From positions 2,620,001 through 2,684,000 of the forward strand of contig NZ_ARWA01000001.1 in assembly GCF_000385335.1 (NCBI RefSeq): a stretch of 64,000 nucleotides of DNA. The letters run 5' to 3'. Shown in pieces: positions 52,539-62,011 of the stretch. The notes below the pieces were generated by a model. That model saw only the letters and a list, made by a program, of their open reading frames with translations, was not told the origin of the DNA and ran no database searches. The number at the start of each line of letters is the position of its first letter. Position 1 is the stretch's first letter. A program made the position numbers and the translations under genes. This stretch comes from Methyloferula stellata AR4. GTDB taxonomy: Bacteria; Pseudomonadota; Alphaproteobacteria; Rhizobiales; Beijerinckiaceae.

Positions 52539-54707
52539 ATGGAGAGCGGATTCGGTTCTGAGGAGAGTCGAGAGGAACGCTCGGGCGAGATCGACATACG
52601 CGCCCTATGGGCGATTCTCGTCCGCAAACGGGCCTTCATCCTCATCCCGACCTGCGCGGCGTTTTTTCTGACCTGGCTCATCGTTTCGCTGGTGACGCCG
52701 AGATACACGGCCGAGTCGCAAGTTCTTCTCGAAAATCAGGAAAACTTTTTCACCCGCCCGCAAAAGGACCAGGCTCAGGCGGACAATACCATTCTGATTG
52801 ACCCCGAGGCGGTCAACAGCGGGCTTCAGCTTATCACATCGCGGGATCTCGCGCGCCGCGCGATCAAGGTGCTCGATCTTGAAGGCAATCCGGAGTTCGA
52901 TCCTTTGGCCAAGGGAATCGGGCCTTTGTCGCGGGTCCTGATTCTGCTCGGCGTCGCGCGCGACCCGACCCGTTTGTCGCCGGAAGAAAGGATGCTCGAA
53001 GCGTTTCAAGAAAGGCTTGCCGCCTTTTCGCCGACGAAAACGCGCGTGATCACGATCGACTTCACATCGCGCGATCCGGAGCTTGCCGCGAGAGCCGCGA
53101 ACAAGGTCGCCGAACTCTATCTCAAGGAACAGGCCGATGCGAAACGCGCCCGGGCGAAGGCCGCGGCGGCATCGCTGCAGACGCTGACCACGGAATTGCG
53201 CGGCAAGCTCGCTGAGGCAAGCGCGAAAGTCGAGGAGTTCCGTTCGAGTTCCGGTCTTCTTGCCGGCACCAATAATATGACCATTACGGGTCAGCAATTG
53301 GCCGAGCTCAACACCGAATTGTCGAAGGCGCGCACGAGCCAGGCAGATGCTCAGGCCAAAGCCTCGTTCATTCGCGACATGATCAAAAAGGGCCGCATTT
53401 CCGATATTCCGGATGTCGCCAATAATGATCTCGTGCGCCGTATCGCGGAGCAGAGGGTCTCCGTCCGCGCCCTGCTTGCCTCGGAATTGCGGACCTTGCT
53501 GCCGGGCCATCCGCGTATCAAGGAGCTGAACGCCCAGGTCGCCGAGCTGGATTCCGCATTGCGTGCCGCGGGCGAACAGACCGAGCATGCGCTTGAAAAC
53601 GAGGCGCGCATCGCAGGTGACAGAGTTACCAATCTCGAATCGGTGCTAAGCCAGCAAAAGAAGACGGCGGGCGTCGCCAATACGGATGAAGTTCATCTGC
53701 ACGAGCTTGAGCGCATCGCCGACGCCTACAAGGATCAGCTCGAAGGCAGCACGACGAAATATCAGGAAGCGCTCGCCCAGGAGGATTCCTCCGCGACGCC
53801 GTCCGATGCGCGCATCATCTCCCGCGCTGTCGTGCCACACGACCCTTCCTATCCGAAAAAGATTCCTTTGATCGTCTTCGCGACTTTGGCGACCTTCCTC
53901 GGGACGTCAGGCTGGATCACGGCGGGCGAGCTTCTCTCGGGCCGCGTCATGGTCGGCAAGGACCGCATTCCGCGGGCAGCGACAGAGGCCGCAAGCGGTG
54001 GACCCGTCTTCAGCCGCGCGATGGCCGTCGAACCGCGGGTGGACATGCCTTCGCTTGATCCTCCCGATGCGCCGGAGGTGCGCAGCGATGCGATTGCGCT
54101 TTCGGCCGCGGCTTTTGCGGCGCAGATCGCAGGAAAACAAAAGGAAGGTGACGGGATGTGTATCGTCACGACGGGGCTGACCCGCGCCGACGTCGCGAGC
54201 GGCGTTGAGATCGCAATCGGTCGCCAGCTCGCGCAGGACGGGCATGCGATCATCCTCGATCTTGACGGCCATCCAGCCAATTTCGATCCGCTCTTCGCCT
54301 CATGGTCGGAGGACGGTCATCCGAACGAAGACCTGCTGGGCCTCACCGATCTTCTTTGCGGCAAGGCGTCCTTTGCTGAAGTCATTCGCCGAGACGACGC
54401 CTCTAGGCTTCACTTCATTTCGGCCGGCCGCCATGAGAGCTTCGACTTCGGCGATTTCGACCTCGTGCTCGAAGCTCTGGCGCAGACCTACGATTTTATT
54501 CTCCTGATGACCCCGCCGCTCGAGCGCAACGACATGGCCAAGCTCCTGGCCGCGCAAGTCGACGCCGTTCTGGTCTCCGCGCCTCCGGATGCGTCCGAGA
54601 CAGTAGCGAAGATCAAGGCGGAATTGATCGGAGCCGGTGCGAAAGAGGTTATCGTCGTGGATGCTGTGCCTGCGGATCTTGAGCACGAGCACCTGGACGT
54701 CGCCTAA
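52539..54707 (+). CDS. Wzc-like polysaccharide chain-length/export protein with degenerate kinase domain
   Basis: A 722-residue inner-membrane protein. A Wzz domain with a first helix (AFILIPTCAAFFLTWLIVSL, about 33-52) leads into a long periplasmic coiled coil (about 190-400) and a second helix near 440-460. The C-terminal 190 residues have the fold of a BY-kinase (IILDLDGHPANFD, FDFILLMTPP-like YDFILLMTPPLERND), but the P-loop position reads VTTGLTRADVASG, without GKT/S, and no tyrosine cluster ends the protein. It likely regulates export without kinase activity. Confidence 0.88.
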   Translation: MESGFGSEESREERSGEIDIRALWAILVRKRAFILIPTCAAFFLTWLIVSLVTPRYTAESQVLLENQENFFTRPQKDQAQADNTILIDPEAVNSGLQLITSRDLARRAIKVLDLEGNPEFDPLAKGIGPLSRVLILLGVARDPTRLSPEERMLEAFQERLAAFSPTKTRVITIDFTSRDPELAARAANKVAELYLKEQADAKRARAKAAAASLQTLTTELRGKLAEASAKVEEFRSSSGLLAGTNNMTITGQQLAELNTELSKARTSQADAQAKASFIRDMIKKGRISDIPDVANNDLVRRIAEQRVSVRALLASELRTLLPGHPRIKELNAQVAELDSALRAAGEQTEHALENEARIAGDRVTNLESVLSQQKKTAGVANTDEVHLHELERIADAYKDQLEGSTTKYQEALAQEDSSATPSDARIISRAVVPHDPSYPKKIPLIVFATLATFLGTSGWITAGELLSGRVMVGKDRIPRAATEAASGGPVFSRAMAVEPRVDMPSLDPPDAPEVRSDAIALSAAAFAAQIAGKQKEGDGMCIVTTGLTRADVASGVEIAIGRQLAQDGHAIILDLDGHPANFDPLFASWSEDGHPNEDLLGLTDLLCGKASFAEVIRRDDASRLHFISAGRHESFDFGDFDLVLEALAQTYDFILLMTPPLERNDMAKLLAAQVDAVLVSAPPDASETVAKIKAELIGAGAKEVIVVDAVPADLEHEHLDVA

Positions 54708-54712
54708 AGAAC

Positions 54713-55921
54713 TTAGGCCTTCCGAAATAAGAGCGCGCGCAGGCGCCGCGCGGTCTCGAAGGCTTTCCGATTTTGCTTGAGGCCGCGTTTGACACGCTGG
54801 CTCAGGGACAAGATGATCGCTGCGATAGAGCCTTTCCAGGTGACTGGAATGAAGGAATCGAAGAGCGGCACGGCCTCGTCGCAGACCATTTGCTTATAGC
54901 GCGCTTCGCCAATGCCGAGATCGAATGTCGTGACGCCTTGCGCGCATTTCGCGGCGATGAGCTTCAAGAGCAGAAGATCGCCGGGGCTCGATTTCGCGAT
55001 CTCGGGATCGGCGTCGAAGGAATTGAAGAAGCCGCTGAAATGAGTTTGGTGCGTCGCGCCGCCATAGACGGCGACGATGTTTTCGCCGCAGAGCAGAGCA
55101 TGAAGTTCGAGACGGTTTGCGTCCGAAGGCCGGCTCGCGGTCTCGACGAAGTTTCGCATCGCCTCGCCATCGAAGCCGGCATCGATCTTTTGCGTCTCGA
55201 AACGCGCGATCTTCTGCGCGAAGAAGGCCTCAATGATCCTCTGCCGCATGGCGCTGTCACCGCCCGCGGTGACATAGCGGACGGGTCCGATCTCCGCGAG
55301 CCGATTTTCTTTCTTGCGCAATTTCTTACGCGTGTCCTTTGAGAGTTTGGCGTTGAAGAATGTCTCCGCGTTCGAGCCGAGCGTGGCCTTATAGGCAAAG
55401 CTCGGAGACCATTGGCGTGGAAGAGTGGCGAGCGGATTGGGCCATCCGTTCCAATCCACAGGCTGGTTCAGCAAAAGAAACAAGTCAGGCGCTTTTGCAC
55501 CCATCATCCGCGCCGCGCTGTGAAGCATCGCAATGATCGCCGCGCGGTCCGGCGCAAAGCCCGGCCGAAACAAGGCGAAATTGAAATTCGAATCTTTCTC
55601 GCCGAGAAACACGGCTGCGCGAAACGGCCCGACGCTTTTGATACCGAGACAAAACAGCGCCAAGGCCGTACCGCCACCATCTCTTTGTTGGATGAACAGC
55701 GGCTCGATCTTGGCCTCGGCACCGCGCGTCGCAAGCCAAGGCAAGAGAAATCCTGGCGTCTGATAGGGGGACGCCGGTGCAACCGCGATGAGTTCCTGCC
55801 AGACGGAAAGTGCGCGGCTCGGGTCATCGCAAACCTCGAGCAAGCCTCCGAGACTGCGGCGCTTCTCGGAAGCCGCAATCTGCGGTGCCGTCACGATCTC
55901 GCCGGATGCCAGGAGCGACAT
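54713..55921 (-). CDS. GNAT-like acyltransferase of the polysaccharide locus
   Basis: A protein of about 402 residues related to the BioF2-like/FemAB-type GNAT proteins that accompany exopolysaccharide genes. The conserved C-terminal part reads LHALLCGENIVAVYGG, then SPGDLLLLKLIAAKCAQGVTTFDLGIGEARYK, with the typical FDLGIGE..YK motif. It probably acylates a sugar or an envelope precursor. The ATG at 55921 is chosen; a TTG at 55966 is possible. It converges on the Wzc-like gene with 5 bp between the stops. Confidence 0.85.
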   Translation of the reverse strand: MSLLASGEIVTAPQIAASEKRRSLGGLLEVCDDPSRALSVWQELIAVAPASPYQTPGFLLPWLATRGAEAKIEPLFIQQRDGGGTALALFCLGIKSVGPFRAAVFLGEKDSNFNFALFRPGFAPDRAAIIAMLHSAARMMGAKAPDLFLLLNQPVDWNGWPNPLATLPRQWSPSFAYKATLGSNAETFFNAKLSKDTRKKLRKKENRLAEIGPVRYVTAGGDSAMRQRIIEAFFAQKIARFETQKIDAGFDGEAMRNFVETASRPSDANRLELHALLCGENIVAVYGGATHQTHFSGFFNSFDADPEIAKSSPGDLLLLKLIAAKCAQGVTTFDLGIGEARYKQMVCDEAVPLFDSFIPVTWKGSIAAIILSLSQRVKRGLKQNRKAFETARRLRALLFRKA

Positions 55922-56019
55922 TAATTTTCTTAACCATGCTGCGGTGTTGCGCTTCGAAACTAGCAAGGAAAGATCAACGACATCTTGCCAGGATCATGCA
56001 TAAACGATGAAGTCTCGGG

Positions 56020-57084
56020 ATGGGCAGGAAGAGCATGTTGAGCAAAAGCCAATTGATCGCAGCGGGCTTCGCGGTTTTCGAGGCGACCAAACTGCACCGT
56101 TTGGTCGAGCCTTGGACGCGCGGGCAGGGTGCGATTCTGATGTTCCATCATGTGCGGCCTTGGGTTGAGCACGCTTTTGCGCCGAACCGGCTTCTGGAAA
56201 TCACCCCTGACTTTCTCGATGCGGTGTTGACGCGTGTCAGCGCCTTGGGTTTCGACATCGTGTCCTTGGACGAGGCGCTGTCGCGGATTGGCGATCCGGC
56301 CGCGCGGCCGTTCATCGCCTTGACTTTCGACGATGGCTATAAGGATTTTGCTATCCATGCCTTGCCCGTGCTGGAGCGCCATAACGCGCCTTTCACGCTT
56401 TATGTCACGACAGGCTATGCCGATCGCTCGGCGCGGCTCTGGTGGGTCGAACTCGAAGAGGCGATCCGGGCCTTGCCGTCGATCGACGTGATCGCCGGAG
56501 ATCGGCATTTCATTGCTACGACGGAAAGCGCGGAGCAGAAGGCGCAGGCGTTTGAGGCGCTCTATGGCTTGTTACGCGGCGGACCGGAAGAGGTTTTGCT
56601 CGACACGGTTGCGGAGCTCGCAAGGCTTGCCAATATCGATGCGCGCGACCTTGTCGAAAATCTCTGCCTCGATTGGAGCGGCCTCGAGCAGATCGCAAAG
56701 CACCCGCTTGCAACGATTGGCGTCCATACTCTGACGCATCCGATGCTCGCCAAGCATGATATCTCACTTGTGCATTATGAGCTTGCCGAGAGCCGCCGCC
56801 TGCTCGAGGAAAAGCTCGGACAAGAGGTCGGCCATCTTGCCTATCCGGTCGGCGATCCGACTTCCGCGGGCCCGCGGGAATTCGCGCTAGCAAGCGAGCT
56901 TCGGTTTACGAGCGCGGTCACGACGCGGCCCGGAATGATCTTTCCTGAACACGACCGCTACCGGATGGCGCTGCCGCGTCTTTCGATCAATGGCATGTGG
57001 CAGAAATTGGAAATGGTCGAAGTGCTGCTGTCCGGTGCGCCTTTTGCGCTCTGGAATCGCGGGCGGCATGTGTCGGCGGCCTGA
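56020..57084 (+). CDS. Polysaccharide deacetylase family protein
   Basis: A 354-residue protein without a clear signal peptide. The NodB elements are ILMFHHVRP at about 40, TFDDGYKDFA at about 103 (the catalytic DD pair), and GVHTLTHPMLA near 238 for the metal histidines. A helical insert of about 70 residues lies between them. Position beside the exopolysaccharide genes suggests it removes acetyl groups from the polymer or its precursor. A second ATG at 56035 has AGGAAGAG in front and may be the true start. Confidence 0.87.
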   Translation: MGRKSMLSKSQLIAAGFAVFEATKLHRLVEPWTRGQGAILMFHHVRPWVEHAFAPNRLLEITPDFLDAVLTRVSALGFDIVSLDEALSRIGDPAARPFIALTFDDGYKDFAIHALPVLERHNAPFTLYVTTGYADRSARLWWVELEEAIRALPSIDVIAGDRHFIATTESAEQKAQAFEALYGLLRGGPEEVLLDTVAELARLANIDARDLVENLCLDWSGLEQIAKHPLATIGVHTLTHPMLAKHDISLVHYELAESRRLLEEKLGQEVGHLAYPVGDPTSAGPREFALASELRFTSAVTTRPGMIFPEHDRYRMALPRLSINGMWQKLEMVEVLLSGAPFALWNRGRHVSAA

Positions 57085-57090
57085 GGCGCC

Positions 57091-57915
57091 TTATTTCTGA
57101 TCGGCCGGCTTCTGGTCGATGGGCGCGGCGTCGACAAGCTTGAGCAACTGTGCCCGCATATTCGCCCGGGCGCTCTCTTGGATCGGCGTATAGATTTCTG
57201 GTGATCGAAACTTCGGTGTCCAATCGGGCGGAGCTTCGACCCCTACGTTCTTTCCGTAATGCCCGTCTGGCGGAAGTTCATGTTGGGTTCCCCTTTCCAG
57301 GCCAACCCTCATTTCCTCCATTCCGCCTCGGCAGATCAGGTCGTCATCCTTGCGCAAAGGGGCAGTTTTATTTTCGAATGCTATGGCCAGATCTACAAGC
57401 TTCAGCTTTGTTTCATTCGGCTGTTGTTTCACGAAATCCAAAGCTGCCTTTTGGTTGGTCGTCAGCATTTGCGTGATCCGACGGGATGGCGCTGTCTGAT
57501 CCTCGCATTTTGCTCCGTCGATCACAATTTGCTCGAAAGTATAAAGGGCCATCATTCCTGCCGTCAGGCGTATGTCTTTGTTCGGGTCGCTCGTATTGAG
57601 TTGGCTGCCCGCGAGCCATAAGTTGCGGGCATAGATAAGGCTGACCATGAGGCCGCCGCCCCCGAAAAAACGGTTGCGCAGCCAAACCAATCCTCTGTTG
57701 AATGAAGCTGGGTCCGTCGGCTTGTTGAAAGCCATGCCGAGGCCGTTCCAATTGCGAGCGTCCACGAGTGCATTGAGTTCGACGTCTGATGGTAGAGGGA
57801 GTGGCGTGGGAGGTGTTTGAGCTTGTGCCCAAGCAAAGAAGGGGGGCGCAATCAAAGCGGCTTGGACAATTGTCGCAAACAGGAAGCCCAAAAAAAGATT
57901 TCGCAATTTGATCAC
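57091..57915 (-). CDS. Exported hypothetical protein
   Basis: A 274-residue protein with a signal peptide (LFLGFLFATIVQAALIAPPF, cleaved probably after WAQA) and a proline-rich linker (TPPTPLPLPSD). The mature part is helical with two cysteines (GAKCEDQ and LICRGGMEE) that might form a disulfide. The start is a GTG at 57915. I do not recognise a family; it converges on the deacetylase with 6 bp between the stops. Confidence 0.65.
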   Translation of the reverse strand: MIKLRNLFLGFLFATIVQAALIAPPFFAWAQAQTPPTPLPLPSDVELNALVDARNWNGLGMAFNKPTDPASFNRGLVWLRNRFFGGGGLMVSLIYARNLWLAGSQLNTSDPNKDIRLTAGMMALYTFEQIVIDGAKCEDQTAPSRRITQMLTTNQKAALDFVKQQPNETKLKLVDLAIAFENKTAPLRKDDDLICRGGMEEMRVGLERGTQHELPPDGHYGKNVGVEAPPDWTPKFRSPEIYTPIQESARANMRAQLLKLVDAAPIDQKPADQK

Positions 57916-57945
57916 TCGGAAAAGTTATAATAAACGAATTATAGC

Positions 57946-58152
57946 TCAATCAGGCCGCTCCATCCACTTAATCAGTGGCATCAGCGGTAAAATCCAAGCG
58001 AGCCCAAGCACGACGTAATAGAGAGCTTGCAGCACCCCCGGCGCGCCTTGAATGAGCCGGCTTTGGGCCAGAGCCATCGCGACAAGCGCATAGATCACGA
58101 CAAACAGGATCGTCAGGATCGTTCCCAGAAATTTGCGCATCCGACGTGGCAC
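57946..58152 (-). CDS. DUF2842 family membrane protein
   Basis: A 68-residue protein with two membrane helices (LTILFVVIYALVAMALA and LQALYYVVLGLAWILPLMPL) and the family ending PLIKWMERPD. DUF2842 is an alphaproteobacterial family of unknown function, often encoded near ctaA as here. The GTG at 58152 follows GGGAG by 7 nt. Confidence 0.88.
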   Translation of the reverse strand: MPRRMRKFLGTILTILFVVIYALVAMALAQSRLIQGAPGVLQALYYVVLGLAWILPLMPLIKWMERPD

Positions 58153-58253
58153 TTTATGACTCCCTGCGACAGGCTGCGCATGGACTTAATGCGAAACGAG
58201 CGCTTAAGTCCGTTCGTTCACCCCGTCAATGCTCCGCTTAACGAAGGCCGTTC

Positions 58254-59330
58254 ATGAGCGATCTCGCCCTTGATGTATCCACCGCGAAAGCCGAAGCCAA
58301 GCCGCGCTCGGTCCGTCCGGTCGCGATCTGGCTGTGGAGCCTCGCGGCGCTGGTTTTCTTGATGGTCGTCGTCGGCGGTGCGACGCGGCTTACCGAGTCA
58401 GGGCTTTCAATCACCGAATGGAAGCCGGTGACCGGCGTGATCCCGCCGCTCAGCCAGGCGGATTGGGCAGCCGAATTCGCCAAATATAAACAGATCCCGC
58501 AATTTTCCGCATTGTTTCCGGACATGGATCTGGGCGGTTTCAAGTTCATTTATTTTTGGGAATGGAGCCATAGACTCATCGGCCGCTTGCTCGGTTTCAC
58601 GCTGCTCATCCCTTTCATCGGCTTCTGGGCGGCGGGCCGTCTTTCGAACGCGTTGAAGCTGAAACTCCTCGGCATATTCGCACTTGGCGGGCTGCAAGGC
58701 TTCGTCGGCTGGTGGATGGTTTCCTCCGGGCTTTCGGAGCGCGTCGAGGTCACACAGGAGCGGCTTGCGATCCACCTTCTGCTGGCGAGCTTCACCTTCG
58801 CCTGCCTCGTGTGGCTTGCCGCTTCGGTAACGCGCGCCGCGCCAGCAAATACCTCGCCGGGCTTGCGGCGCTTCGGCAGCCTGATCGTCTTCGTGGTCTT
58901 CGTACAGATCGGGCTTGGCGCGCTCGTCGCGGGCCTGAGGGCAGGGCGCGTCTATAACACCTGGCCCTTGATGGATGGGGCTTTCATTCCCCCGCGAGAC
59001 GTTCTCACAAGCCTCACGCCGCTCTGGCGCAATCTCACCGACAATGTCGCGCTCGTGCAGCTCGACCACCGGCTGGTCGCTTACACGCTTCTCGCGCTTG
59101 TTGCGATCCAAGCCGTTGCTGTCGCGCGATATGGCGGCAAGCTGGCCTTGCGTGGCTTCACCCTCTTCGCCCTCGTCGTGGTACAAGCCGCGCTTGGAAT
59201 CGCGACTTTGCTGCTTGCCGTTCCGCTCTGGGCGGGATTGCTGCATCAGGCCTTCGCCATGCTGGTGCTTGGCAAGGCTGTCGTCTACCGGCAGGCTTTG
59301 TCGCCGGATCATGCCGCCAATAGCGCCTGA
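58254..59330 (+). CDS. ctaA: Heme A synthase (COX15/CtaA)
   Basis: A 358-residue inner-membrane enzyme that oxidises heme O to heme A for aa3-type cytochrome oxidase. Eight membrane helices are visible, with the four heme-ligand histidines in FWEWSHRLIGR, RLAIHLLLAS, VQLDHRLVAYT and GLLHQAFAML. VGGATRLTESGLSITEWKPV near the N-terminus is the family hallmark. GAAGG precedes the ATG. Its last 22 bp overlap the end of the convergent metY gene. Confidence 0.96.
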   Translation: MSDLALDVSTAKAEAKPRSVRPVAIWLWSLAALVFLMVVVGGATRLTESGLSITEWKPVTGVIPPLSQADWAAEFAKYKQIPQFSALFPDMDLGGFKFIYFWEWSHRLIGRLLGFTLLIPFIGFWAAGRLSNALKLKLLGIFALGGLQGFVGWWMVSSGLSERVEVTQERLAIHLLLASFTFACLVWLAASVTRAAPANTSPGLRRFGSLIVFVVFVQIGLGALVAGLRAGRVYNTWPLMDGAFIPPRDVLTSLTPLWRNLTDNVALVQLDHRLVAYTLLALVAIQAVAVARYGGKLALRGFTLFALVVVQAALGIATLLLAVPLWAGLLHQAFAMLVLGKAVVYRQALSPDHAANSA

Positions 59331-60598
59331 TCGAGATCGGCGATGAGATCGGCCTTGTCCTCGATACCAACGGAGAGTCGCACGACATCTGGGCCGGCGC
59401 CCGCCAATATCTTCTGGTCGTCGGCCAATTGCCGATGCGTGGTCGAAGCGGGATGAATGACGAGCGAGCGCGTGTCGCCGACATTGGCGAGATGCGAAAA
59501 GAGCTTCAGCCGTTTCACCAGCGCGATCCCAGAGTCATAGCCGCCTTTGAGCCCGAAGGTGAACACGGCGCCAGCGCCTGCCGGGCAATATTTCTTGGCC
59601 AAGTTATGATAGCGGTCGCCACTTAAGCCCGGATAGCTCACCCAATTGACGGCATTATGCTGGGCGAGATGTTCGGCGACGGCGAGCGCGTTTTCTGAAT
59701 GGCGCTGCATGCGCAGCGGCAGAGTCTCGATGCCGGTCAAGATCAAGAAGGCGTTGAAGGGCGACAGCGCCGGGCCAAGGTCGCGCAGGCCTAGAACGCG
59801 CGCGGCGATCGCAAAAGCGAAATTGCCGAATACCTCGCCGAGCACCATGCCGCCATATTCGGGACGCGGCGCGGAGAGGCTCGGATAGCGCTGATCCGCC
59901 ATCCAATCGAACGTGCCGCCGTCAACGATGAGGCCGCCGATCGAATTGCCATGGCCGCCCAGAAATTTCGTCGCCGAATGCACGATGATATCGGCGCCAT
60001 GCTCGAACGGCCGCACGAGATAGGGCGTAGCCAAAGTATTGTCGACGACAAGCGGCAGATGCTTCTCATGCGCGATCGCCGCGATCGCTTCGATGTCGGT
60101 GACGACACCGCCCGGATTGGCGATGGATTCGATGAAGATCGCTTTCGTCTTCGGCGTGATGGCCGCGGCGAAACTCGGCAGATCATCGGGATCGGCCCAT
60201 TTCACGCCCCAGCCGAATTTCTTGAAGGCATGATTGAGCTGATTGATCGAGCCGCCGTAAAGTTTCGTCGCGGCGACGATCTCGTCGCCCGGTTCGAGCA
60301 ATGTATGGAACACCAGCAATTGCGCGGCGTGGCCGGAGGCGACGGCCAATCCAGCCGTGCCGCCTTCGAGCGCGGCGATGCGCTCTTCCAGAACGGCATT
60401 GGTCGGATTGGTGATGCGCGTATAGATATTGCCGAAGGCCTGCAGCCCGAACAGAGCCGCCGCATGATCGACATCCTCGAACACGAAGGAGGTTGTCTGA
60501 TAGATCGGCGTGGCGCGGGCGCCCGTCGTCGGGTCGGGCCGCGCGCCGGCATGAACCGCCTGTGTGGCAAAGCCTGGGGGAGCGATGAGATCTGTCAT
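59309..60598 (-). CDS. metY: O-acetylhomoserine sulfhydrylase
   Basis: A 429-residue PLP enzyme of the Cys/Met metabolism family that makes homocysteine from O-acetylhomoserine and sulfide. The PLP lysine lies in HSATKFLGGHGNSIGG, the ring-stacking part in ASGHAAQLL, and the long C-terminal VKRLKLFSHLANVGDTRSLVIHPASTTH is typical of MetY (longer than MetZ or MetB). AGGA lies 8 nt before the ATG. It overlaps ctaA at its 3' end. Confidence 0.94.
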   Translation of the reverse strand: MTDLIAPPGFATQAVHAGARPDPTTGARATPIYQTTSFVFEDVDHAAALFGLQAFGNIYTRITNPTNAVLEERIAALEGGTAGLAVASGHAAQLLVFHTLLEPGDEIVAATKLYGGSINQLNHAFKKFGWGVKWADPDDLPSFAAAITPKTKAIFIESIANPGGVVTDIEAIAAIAHEKHLPLVVDNTLATPYLVRPFEHGADIIVHSATKFLGGHGNSIGGLIVDGGTFDWMADQRYPSLSAPRPEYGGMVLGEVFGNFAFAIAARVLGLRDLGPALSPFNAFLILTGIETLPLRMQRHSENALAVAEHLAQHNAVNWVSYPGLSGDRYHNLAKKYCPAGAGAVFTFGLKGGYDSGIALVKRLKLFSHLANVGDTRSLVIHPASTTHRQLADDQKILAGAGPDVVRLSVGIEDKADLIADLDQALLAA

Positions 60599-60821
60599 AA
60601 GCTGTTTCCTGGGTCGAGCGGGATTATTCTAGTGTTTTTATAGACTGAAGGCTTGAGCGGATCAATTCACGTTGCCTGATGTGGTATTATAAAACCATCA
60701 TCATTAAGCCATTGAATTTATGATAATTCGTGGCCTTGACGTGAATTCAAAGCGACTCTATAAGCTGCCATTCCTCAGGCACGGGAAGATCCCGGCCACG
60801 AGTTACAAACGGATTACATCT

Positions 60822-61292
60822 ATGTATGGCAGAACTTATTCGGCCAAAGCGTCGGATATTGAGAAGAAATGGATTCTCATCGACGCGACGGGCCTCGTCG
60901 TCGGCCGGCTGGCTTCGCTGATCGCGATGCGGCTGCGCGGCAAGCATAAGGCGACCTTCACGCCGCATATGGACGATGGCGACAATGTCATCGTGATCAA
61001 TTGCGAGAAGGTAGTTTTCACCGGCCGCAAGCGCGAAGACAAAGTCTATTATCACTACACGGGCTTTCAAGGCGGCATCAAAGAGCGCACGGCGCGCTTC
61101 CACCTTGATGGCAAATTCCCTGAGCGCATCGTCGAAAAGGCCGTCGAGCGCATGCTGCCGCGCGGCCCGCTCGGCCGCAAGCAGCTCGGCAATCTGCGCG
61201 TCTATAAGGGGCCCGCGCATCCGCATGAGGCCCAGACGCCCGAGACGCTCGATGTTGGTGCCATGAACCGCAAGAATGTGAGGATCGCCTGA
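60822..61292 (+). CDS. rplM: 50S ribosomal protein L13
   Basis: A 156-residue ribosomal protein. The family body is clear: [59 protein letters not shown] and [20 protein letters not shown]. The ATG at 60822 gives a normal N-terminus; an in-frame start at 60720 would add 34 residues not typical of L13. Its TGA overlaps the rpsI ATG by one base (TGATG), so the two are coupled. Confidence 0.97.
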   Translation: MYGRTYSAKASDIEKKWILIDATGLVVGRLASLIAMRLRGKHKATFTPHMDDGDNVIVINCEKVVFTGRKREDKVYYHYTGFQGGIKERTARFHLDGKFPERIVEKAVERMLPRGPLGRKQLGNLRVYKGPAHPHEAQTPETLDVGAMNRKNVRIA

Positions 61293-61768
61293 TGGCCGAA
61301 ACCCTGTCTTCGCTGCAGGATCTGAAGGGCGCCGCGGCGCCGCAGGCCGAAGCCGCCCATTATGTGCAAAAGCTCGATCCGCAGGGCCGCGCCTATGCGA
61401 CGGGCAAGCGCAAGGATGCCGTCGCGCGTGTCTGGATCAAGCCCGGCTCCGGCAAGACGACCATCAATGGCCGTCCGCTCGAAGTCTATTTTGCGCGTCC
61501 GGTGCTGCGCATGATCTTGCAGCAGCCGCTGGGCGTTGCAAAACGCGTCGATCAATACGATCTGATCGTCAGCGTCGCCGGCGGCGGCCTGTCGGGGCAG
61601 GCGGGCGCCGTGCGTCATGGTCTTGCCAAGGCGCTCACGCATTATGAGCCGGAGCTGCGATCCGTCTTGAAAAAGGAAGGCTTCCTCACGCGTGACTCGC
61701 GCGTCGTCGAACGCAAGAAATACGGCAAGAAGAAAGCCCGCCGCAGCTTCCAATTCTCGAAACGTTGA
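61292..61768 (+). CDS. rpsI: 30S ribosomal protein S9
   Basis: A 158-residue protein with an N-terminal extension of about 30 residues as usual in alphaproteobacteria, then [21 protein letters not shown] and the conserved C-terminal RRSFQFSKR that reaches the P-site tRNA. It forms the classic L13-S9 operon. An intrinsic terminator follows at 61794. Confidence 0.97.
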   Translation: MAETLSSLQDLKGAAAPQAEAAHYVQKLDPQGRAYATGKRKDAVARVWIKPGSGKTTINGRPLEVYFARPVLRMILQQPLGVAKRVDQYDLIVSVAGGGLSGQAGAVRHGLAKALTHYEPELRSVLKKEGFLTRDSRVVERKKYGKKKARRSFQFSKR

Positions 61769-61793
61769 TCTTCATCATCGTTCCCGGAATCAA

Positions 61794-61817
61794 AAGGCGG
61801 CCACGGCCGCCTTTTTT
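61794..61817 (+). terminator. Intrinsic terminator of the rplM-rpsI operon
   Basis: AAGGCGGC and GCCGCCTT pair perfectly around CACG and are followed by TTTTTT (61812-61817). Confidence 0.92.
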
Positions 61818-61843
61818 ATTGGCTGTCATGGCGGTTGTGCGAT

Positions 61844-61970
61844 CCCTCTCCCTGTGGGAGAGGGTGGCTTGCGGAGCAAGCCGGGTGAGGGGTTACTGTC
61901 TTGGTGTTGAGAGACCGTAACCCCTCATCCGCCTCGCATTCGCTCGGCACCTTCTCCCACAGGGAGAAGG
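61844..61970. repeat. Palindromic intergenic repeat, class D
   Basis: CCCTCTCCCTGTGGGAGAGGG at one end is matched by CCTTCTCCCACAGGGAGAAGG at the other, with inner words GTGAGGGGTTAC / GTAACCCCTCA and GGCTTGCGGAGCAAGCC. The element covers the whole stretch between the ribosomal terminator and argC. Confidence 0.85.
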
Positions 61971-62011
61971 TTCGCGCACCGTAGTTCGAATTTTTCTTTG
62001 GGATGTGCGGC

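Noticed and set aside
60599-60821. SAM-II riboswitch before metY
   Set aside because: SAM-II leaders are common before alphaproteobacterial methionine genes, but I could not trace the pseudoknot or its conserved loop here. Only a weak bulged stem (GAT-GGT / ACC-ATC) near 60678-60699 is seen.
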